A stretch of DNA of 64,000 nt from the NCBI RefSeq assembly GCF_024227715.1, contig NZ_CP100448.1:2377655-2441654 (forward strand), given 5' to 3'. The notes beneath the pieces were generated by a model, which was not told the DNA's origin, ran no database searches, and saw nothing but the letters and a program-made list of their open reading frames with translations. This DNA is from Halomarina litorea. Its GTDB lineage: Archaea > Halobacteriota > Halobacteria > Halobacteriales > Haloarculaceae. The translations under genes and the position numbers were made by a program. Shown piece after piece: positions 59,716-64,000 of the stretch. Within the stretch, counting starts at the first letter, position 1; every line of letters starts with the position of its first letter.

Positions 59716-60230
59716 GCTCCACACAGGAGATCCACGAGATGCGCGAACCCGTCGTCGAGAAGGTCGTCGTCCACATGGGCGTCGGCGAGGGCGGGCGCGA
59801 ACTCGCGAACGCCGAGGAGATCCTCGAAGAGGTCGCGGGGCAGGAACCCGTCCGGACGGTCGCAAAGCGCACCGTCCCCGAGTTCAACATCCGCGAGGGC
59901 GACCCCATCGGCGCGAAGGTCACCCTCCGTGGCGACCTCGCCCGCGAGTTCCTCGCGACGGCCCTGCCGCTGGTCGAGATTCGGCGCAAGCAGTTCGACC
60001 AGACGGGGAACTTCAGCTTCGGTGTCGACGAACACACCGAGTTCCCGAGCCAGGAGTACGACCCGAACGTCGGTATCTACGGGCTGGACGTCACGGTCAA
60101 CCTCGTCCGCCCCGGCTACCGCGTCCACAAGCGCGACGTGGCCAACCAGCAGATCCCGTCGCGACACCGACTGACCGTCGAGGACGCCATCGCGTTCCTC
60201 GAATCGGAGTTCGACGTGGAGGTCCAATAA
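59712..60230 (+). CDS. rpl5p: 50S ribosomal protein L5 (uL5)
   Basis: A 172-residue 5S-rRNA-binding protein of the central protuberance. It has [20 protein letters not shown], then [20 protein letters not shown], and the conserved [20 protein letters not shown] with [15 protein letters not shown]. The stop overlaps the S14 start by one base (TAATG). Confidence 0.98.
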   Translation: MSSTQEIHEMREPVVEKVVVHMGVGEGGRELANAEEILEEVAGQEPVRTVAKRTVPEFNIREGDPIGAKVTLRGDLAREFLATALPLVEIRRKQFDQTGNFSFGVDEHTEFPSQEYDPNVGIYGLDVTVNLVRPGYRVHKRDVANQQIPSRHRLTVEDAIAFLESEFDVEVQ

Positions 60231-60406
60231 TGAGCGAAAGCGAGACCGAAGACGCGGGCGAACACGCCGCGAAGCGAACCGGCCAGCTCGAGGACTGCCA
60301 GCGCTGCGGGCGCAAGCAGGGCCTCGTCGGCAAGTACGACATCTGGCTGTGTCGGCAGTGCTTCCGCGAGATCGCCCGCGGTATGGGATTCAAGAAGTAC
60401 AGCTAA
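60230..60406 (+). CDS. rps14p: 30S ribosomal protein S14 (uS14), zinc form
   Basis: A 58-residue head protein, easily missed for its size. The zinc site is [20 protein letters not shown] (seen here as C-x2-C, 17 apart, then CRQC) and it ends [14 protein letters not shown], the usual archaeal terminus. The N-terminus ([18 protein letters not shown]) is a short acidic extension. The ATG at 60230 overlaps the L5 stop, and the TAA at 60404 leaves two bases before S8. Confidence 0.97.
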   Translation: MSESETEDAGEHAAKRTGQLEDCQRCGRKQGLVGKYDIWLCRQCFREIARGMGFKKYS

Positions 60407-60408
60407 CC

Positions 60409-60801
60409 ATGGTGGACAACGACCCCCTGTCCAGTGCACTCTCGGGGCTCAACAATGCCGAGAGCGTCGGACATCTGAGTCAGACGGTATCGCCCGCCTC
60501 GAACATCATCGGCTCCGTACTCGAGGTCTTCTACGACCGCGGGTACATCGACGGCTTCCAGTTCGTGGAGGACGGTCGAGCCGGGAAGTTCGAGGTCGAA
60601 CTGAAAGGTGCCATCAACGAGTGTGGCCCCGTCAAGCCGCGGTACTCCGCCCGAGCCGGCGAGTACGAGAAGTGGGAGAAGCGGTTCCTCCCCGCACGCG
60701 ACTACGGGACCCTCATCGTCTCCACCTCGGAGGGCATCATGAGCCACTACGAGGCCCGCGAGGCGGGCGTCGGTGGCCAGGTAATCGCATACGTCTACTA
60801 A
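60409..60801 (+). CDS. rps8p: 30S ribosomal protein S8 (uS8)
   Basis: A 130-residue protein that binds helix 21 of 16S rRNA. It opens NDPLSSALSGLNNAESVGHL, and contains VLEVFYDRGYIDGFQFVEDG, KGAINECGPVKPRYSAR and the RNA-binding end LIVSTSEGIMSHYEAREAGV. The start is taken at the ATG (60409) right after S14. It overlaps L6 by one base (TAATG). Confidence 0.98.
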   Translation: MVDNDPLSSALSGLNNAESVGHLSQTVSPASNIIGSVLEVFYDRGYIDGFQFVEDGRAGKFEVELKGAINECGPVKPRYSARAGEYEKWEKRFLPARDYGTLIVSTSEGIMSHYEAREAGVGGQVIAYVY

Positions 60802-61379
60802 TGACCCGAACCGAAATCGAACTTCCGGACGACGTGGACGCCTCCCTGGACCACCTCGACCTGACGGTCGAGGGGCCCAACGGCTCCGTGACGCGGAAGC
60901 TGTGGTACCCGAACGTGACGGTCACGGTCGAGGAAGTCACCATCGAAGGCGACGAGGACGAGGACGACCGAGAGGTCGAGGCCGTCGTCGTCGCCACCGA
61001 CGACCCCAACCGAAAAGCCAGCGCGACGGTCGGGACGTTCGCGAGCCACGTGCGCAACATGGTTCACGGCGTCACCGACGGCTGGGAGTACCAGATGGGA
61101 GTGTTCTACTCCCACTTCCCGATGCAGGTGAAAGTCGAGAGCGACGAGGTCGTCATCTCGAACTTCCTCGGGGAGAAGTCGCCGCGTCGCACCCCCATCC
61201 GGGGCGACACGCAGGTACAGGTCGACGGCGAGGAGCTCACCCTGAGCGGCCCGAACATCGAGGACGTCGGGCAGACCGCCGCCGACATCGAACAGCTGAC
61301 GCGCGTGACCGACAAGGACACCCGCGTCTTCCAGGACGGCGTGTACATCACGCAGAAACCGGAACGAGGTGAGGCCTGA
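60801..61379 (+). CDS. rpl6p: 50S ribosomal protein L6 (uL6)
   Basis: A 192-residue protein near the factor-binding site. The text [40 protein letters not shown] and [16 protein letters not shown] shows the two L6 domains of archaeal type, with an acidic insert ([12 protein letters not shown]). It ends [12 protein letters not shown]. It overlaps L32e by one base (TGATG). Confidence 0.98.
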   Translation: MTRTEIELPDDVDASLDHLDLTVEGPNGSVTRKLWYPNVTVTVEEVTIEGDEDEDDREVEAVVVATDDPNRKASATVGTFASHVRNMVHGVTDGWEYQMGVFYSHFPMQVKVESDEVVISNFLGEKSPRRTPIRGDTQVQVDGEELTLSGPNIEDVGQTAADIEQLTRVTDKDTRVFQDGVYITQKPERGEA

Positions 61380-62326
61380 TGGCCGACGACGAACAGGAGA
61401 TCGAGGAACTCGAAGACATCGACGGTGTCGGTCCGAGCAAGGCAGAGGCCCTGCGCGAGGCCGGCTACGAGTCCATCGAGGACGTCCGTGGAGCGACCGC
61501 CGAGGAACTCACCGAGGTCGAGGGCATCAGCGAGTCGCTGGCCGCCCGCATCGTGGCCGACGTGAGCGGCGTCTCGGAGGAACTCGACGAGGACGAGGAC
61601 GTCGAGGTCGACGACGCCGAGGCGGGTCCCGAGGACATCGAGGACATCAGCGGTGTCGGTCCGAGCAAGGCAGAGGCTCTGCGCGAGGCCGGCTACGAGA
61701 CCGTCGAGGACGTTCGACGCGCCTCGCAGTCCGACCTCGCGGAGGTCTCGGGCATCGGGAACGCGCTGGCGGCCCGCATCAAGGCGGACGTCGGCGGCCT
61801 CGAGATCAAGGAAGAAGAGGAGACCGAGGCGGAGGTCGAAGCCGACGAGGAGGAAACCGAGGAGCGGGAGGACGTCGAGACGGAACTCCAGCCTCGCGGC
61901 CTCGTCGACAAGACCCCCGACCTCGACGAGAACACCGAGCGACTCCTGGCCCAGCGAAAGGGCGAGGGCAAACCCGCCTTCCGCCGCCAGGACTACCACA
62001 AGAAGAAGCGCACGCCCGAGTCGTGGCGTCGCCCCCGTGGGCAGCTCTCGAAGCAGCGCCGTGGCATCAAGGGCAAGGGCCCGAAGGTGCAGGCCGGCTA
62101 CCGGACGCCCGAAGCGGTTCGGGGACTCCACCCGAGCGGCTTCGAGGAGGTCCGCGTCCACAACCTGGACGACCTGGAGGGCGTCGACGGCGACCGGCAG
62201 GCGGTGCGCATCGCCTCGACGGTCGGCGGGCGCAAGCGCGAGGCCATCGAGGAGGAAGCCGAGGACGCCGGGATTCGCGTCCTCAACCCCACCTACGTGG
62301 AAGTCGAGGTGACCGACAGTGAGTGA
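61379..62326 (+). CDS. rpl32e: 50S ribosomal protein L32e (eL32) with two HhH domains
   Basis: A 315-residue protein. The C-terminal ~130 residues are normal L32e ([40 protein letters not shown]). The first ~145 carry two tandem helix-hairpin-helix domains that begin [19 protein letters not shown] and [19 protein letters not shown], 76 residues apart, each followed by an acidic linker. One such domain is known for haloarchaeal L32e; two is unusual. The doubled DNA is nearly identical over 49 bases. It overlaps L6 by one and L19e by eight bases. Confidence 0.96.
   Translation: MADDEQEIEELEDIDGVGPSKAEALREAGYESIEDVRGATAEELTEVEGISESLAARIVADVSGVSEELDEDEDVEVDDAEAGPEDIEDISGVGPSKAEALREAGYETVEDVRRASQSDLAEVSGIGNALAARIKADVGGLEIKEEEETEAEVEADEEETEEREDVETELQPRGLVDKTPDLDENTERLLAQRKGEGKPAFRRQDYHKKKRTPESWRRPRGQLSKQRRGIKGKGPKVQAGYRTPEAVRGLHPSGFEEVRVHNLDDLEGVDGDRQAVRIASTVGGRKREAIEEEAEDAGIRVLNPTYVEVEVTDSE
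61423..61699 (+). repeat. 49-bp direct repeat from duplication inside the L32e gene
   Basis: Bases 61423-61471 and 61651-61699 differ at one base only (a third codon position: 61450 C, 61678 T). The offset is 228 bases (76 codons), so the frame is kept. Beyond the core the two domains have diverged more, so this is either a young duplication or one kept alike by gene conversion. Confidence 0.9.
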
Positions 62327-62762
62327 CCTGAAAGCACAGAAGCGACTGGCCGCGGACGTGCTGGACGTGGGCAAGAACCGCGTCTGGTTCGACCCGGAGG
62401 CGCAGAGCGAAATCGCGGACGCCATCACGCGCGAGGACATCCGTGGACTCGTCGACGACGGCGTCATCGACGTCAAGTCCGAGAAGCGCGGCAACTCGCG
62501 TGGACGGGCCCGCGAGCGCAACGAGAAGCGCGCCTACGGCCACCGGAAGGGCCCCGGTTCCCGCAAGGGGAAGAAGGGCGCCCGGGAAGCATCGAAGAAG
62601 AAGTGGCAGAGTCGGATTCGCGCACAGCGCGAACGACTGCGCGAACTCCGCGACGAGGGTGACCTCGACCGCTCGGACTACCGTGACCTCTACGGCAAGG
62701 CCAGCGGTGGCGAGTTCGACAGTGTCGCCGACCTGCAGCGGTACATCGACAACAACTACTGA
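62319..62762 (+). CDS. rpl19e: 50S ribosomal protein L19e (eL19)
   Basis: A 147-residue helical protein with a long basic arm. [20 protein letters not shown] is the family opening, [20 protein letters not shown] follows, and [20 protein letters not shown] is the RNA-binding arm. It starts at a GTG (62319) eight bases inside the L32e gene, and lies two bases before L18. Confidence 0.97.
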   Translation: MSDLKAQKRLAADVLDVGKNRVWFDPEAQSEIADAITREDIRGLVDDGVIDVKSEKRGNSRGRARERNEKRAYGHRKGPGSRKGKKGAREASKKKWQSRIRAQRERLRELRDEGDLDRSDYRDLYGKASGGEFDSVADLQRYIDNNY

Positions 62763-62764
62763 TA

Positions 62765-63319
62765 ATGGCATCCGGACCACGATACAAAGTGCCGATGCGG
62801 CGTCGCCGCGAGGCACGTACGGACTACCATCAGCGGTTGCGCCTGCTGAAATCCGGCAAGCCACGCCTGGTTGCTCGGACGAGCAACAAACACGTCAGGG
62901 CGCAGCTGGTGACTATGGGCGAACAGGGCGACCAGACGCTGGCGAGCGCGCACTCCAGTGACCTGCGCGAGTTCGGCTGGGAGGCACCGACGGGCAACCT
63001 GCCCGCGGCGTACCTCACCGGCTTCCTCGCGGGGAAGCGCGCCATCGAGGCGGGCCTCGAAGAGGCCGTCCTCGACATCGGTCTGAACACGGCGACGCCG
63101 GGCAGCAAGGTGTTCGCCGTCCAGGAGGGCGCTATCGACGCGGGCCTCGACGTCCCGCACAACGAGAGCGTGTTCGCCGACTGGGAGCGCACCCGCGGTG
63201 GCGACATCGCCGAGTACGCCGAACAGCGCGACGAACCGCTGTACAGCGGCGACTTCGACGCGACGACGCTCCCCGAGCACTTCGACGACGTACGACAGCG
63301 ACTGGAGGACGAACTATGA
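62765..63319 (+). CDS. rpl18p: 50S ribosomal protein L18 (uL18)
   Basis: A 184-residue 5S-rRNA-binding protein. The archaeal marks are [40 protein letters not shown], and [40 protein letters not shown] ends the core, and the C-terminal part is acidic. It overlaps S5 by four bases (ATGA). Confidence 0.98.
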   Translation: MASGPRYKVPMRRRREARTDYHQRLRLLKSGKPRLVARTSNKHVRAQLVTMGEQGDQTLASAHSSDLREFGWEAPTGNLPAAYLTGFLAGKRAIEAGLEEAVLDIGLNTATPGSKVFAVQEGAIDAGLDVPHNESVFADWERTRGGDIAEYAEQRDEPLYSGDFDATTLPEHFDDVRQRLEDEL

Positions 63320-63951
63320 GTAACAACGGCTGGGAGCCGAAGACACGGCTCGGACGACAGGTCCTCGAAGGAGAGATCACGACGATGCGCGAGGCCCTCG
63401 ACTCGGGTCTCCCGCTGAAGGAGGAGGAGGTCGTCGACCGCCTCATCCCGGACCTCGAGGACAACGTACTGGACATCAACATGGTCCAGCGGATGACCGA
63501 CTCCGGGCGACGGGTGAAGTTCCGTTGCTCGGTCGTCGTCGGCAACCGCGACGGCTTCGTCGGCTACGCCGAGGGGCGTGACGACCAGGTCGGCGGTGCC
63601 ATCCAGAAGGCCATCGGTGTCGCGAAGCAGAACATCATCGACGTCTCGCGTGGCTGTGGCTCGTGGGAGTGTGGCTGTGGGCGACCCCACACCGTCGCGC
63701 TCCGCACCACGGGCAAGGCCGGCAGCGTCGAGGTCGAACTCCGCCCGGCCCCGCGTGGGCTGGGTCTCGCCGCCGGTGAGACCGTGCGCTCGGTGCTCGA
63801 ACTCGCCGGTATCGAGGACATCTGGACGCGCTCCAGCGGGAACACGCGCACCACCGTCAACTTCGCGAAGGCGACGTTCAACGCGCTTCGCAACACGGCG
63901 GAGGCACGGGTGCCCGAGCGCGCCGCCGAACAGCGAGAGGTGATCGAGTGA
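63316..63951 (+). CDS. rps5p: 30S ribosomal protein S5 (uS5)
   Basis: A 211-residue protein of the decoding region. The N-terminal domain has [20 protein letters not shown] with [20 protein letters not shown], as in other archaea. Cysteines occur in [20 protein letters not shown]. The C-terminal domain is [20 protein letters not shown], then [20 protein letters not shown]. The stop overlaps the L30 start (TGATG). Confidence 0.98.
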   Translation: MSNNGWEPKTRLGRQVLEGEITTMREALDSGLPLKEEEVVDRLIPDLEDNVLDINMVQRMTDSGRRVKFRCSVVVGNRDGFVGYAEGRDDQVGGAIQKAIGVAKQNIIDVSRGCGSWECGCGRPHTVALRTTGKAGSVEVELRPAPRGLGLAAGETVRSVLELAGIEDIWTRSSGNTRTTVNFAKATFNALRNTAEARVPERAAEQREVIE

Positions 63952-64000
63952 TGCAGGCGCTCGTTCAGCTTCGCGGCGAGGTGGACATGAGCTACGAGGT
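63951..64000 (+). CDS. rpl30p: 50S ribosomal protein L30 (uL30), start only
   Basis: The first 16 codons read [16 protein letters not shown] and then the window ends. The opening and the position after S5 identify archaeal L30, which is normally followed by L15 and secY. The ATG overlaps the S5 stop by one base. Confidence 0.9.
   Translation, partial: MQALVQLRGEVDMSYE

Noticed and set aside
1-64000. CRISPR arrays, rRNA genes, transposases or integrases
   Set aside because: None was seen: no regularly spaced repeats with unique spacers, no rRNA sequence, and no protein with transposase or recombinase motifs.

Overview
This is chromosomal DNA of a haloarchaeon (class Halobacteria). The reasons are the very high GC content, the strongly acidic predicted proteins, T-rich or TATA-like promoter boxes about 27 bases before many start codons (the leaderless-transcript pattern), archaeal genes (class I HMG-CoA reductase, GatD, SAMP-type ubiquitin-like modifier, type II methionine aminopeptidase, Vms1-type peptidyl-tRNA hydrolase) and an archaeal S10/spc ribosomal protein operon in the standard order. 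The sequence alone does not fix the genus.

Bases 1-51,000 hold a mosaic of short transcription units on both strands. Left part (1-18 kb): a DUF1611 protein cut by the window edge, a universal stress protein, a Vms1-family hydrolase, membrane and secreted proteins of unknown function, an ArsR-type regulator, gatD overlapping an acetyltransferase gene, a SAMP, a potassium module (two membrane TrkA-C proteins divergent from a TVGYGD channel with an RCK domain), an HPP/USP fusion, a nucleoside phosphorylase, a HAD hydrolase and a DUF63 pair. Middle part (18-46 kb): a phosphoribosyltransferase-HAD fusion, deoC, a PQQ-propeller lipoprotein, a tRNA methylthiotransferase, an acetamidase, a cation efflux protein, a HIT protein, map, an isoaspartyl peptidase, icd, enoyl-CoA hydratase, hmgA, an amidohydrolase, gpmI, a DUF4349 lipoprotein, an alpha/beta hydrolase, a YihY protein and many small haloarchaeal proteins. 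Phosphorylase plus deoC can feed nucleoside sugars into central carbon metabolism, where gpmI and icd also act. hmgA makes mevalonate for ether lipids.

Bases 46.4-51.4 kb look accessory. They contain long palindromes, a DUF7344 membrane regulator, a degenerate signal-peptidase-like protein, two paralogous HTH regulators facing tail to tail, an AT-rich segment, a frameshifted Tat-exported pseudogene, two tiny proteins, and a tRNA-Gly gene. The tRNA is followed on its own strand by two ~127-bp tandem units built from its 3' end. Each unit has a long tRNA-end palindrome plus a smaller hairpin. The stems of the two small hairpins differ by compensatory changes, so this is the best candidate here for an undescribed element.

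Bases 51.5-64 kb are the ribosomal operon: an RNA methyltransferase (SPOUT type), then L3, L4, L23, L2, S19, L22, S3, L29, RNase P protein 1, S17, L14, L24, S4e, L5, S14, S8, L6, L32e, L19e, L18, S5 and the start of L30. Genes overlap or sit 1-4 bases apart. The only wider gap, L4 to L23, is filled exactly by a 20-codon reading frame. L32e carries a tandemly duplicated helix-hairpin-helix domain.
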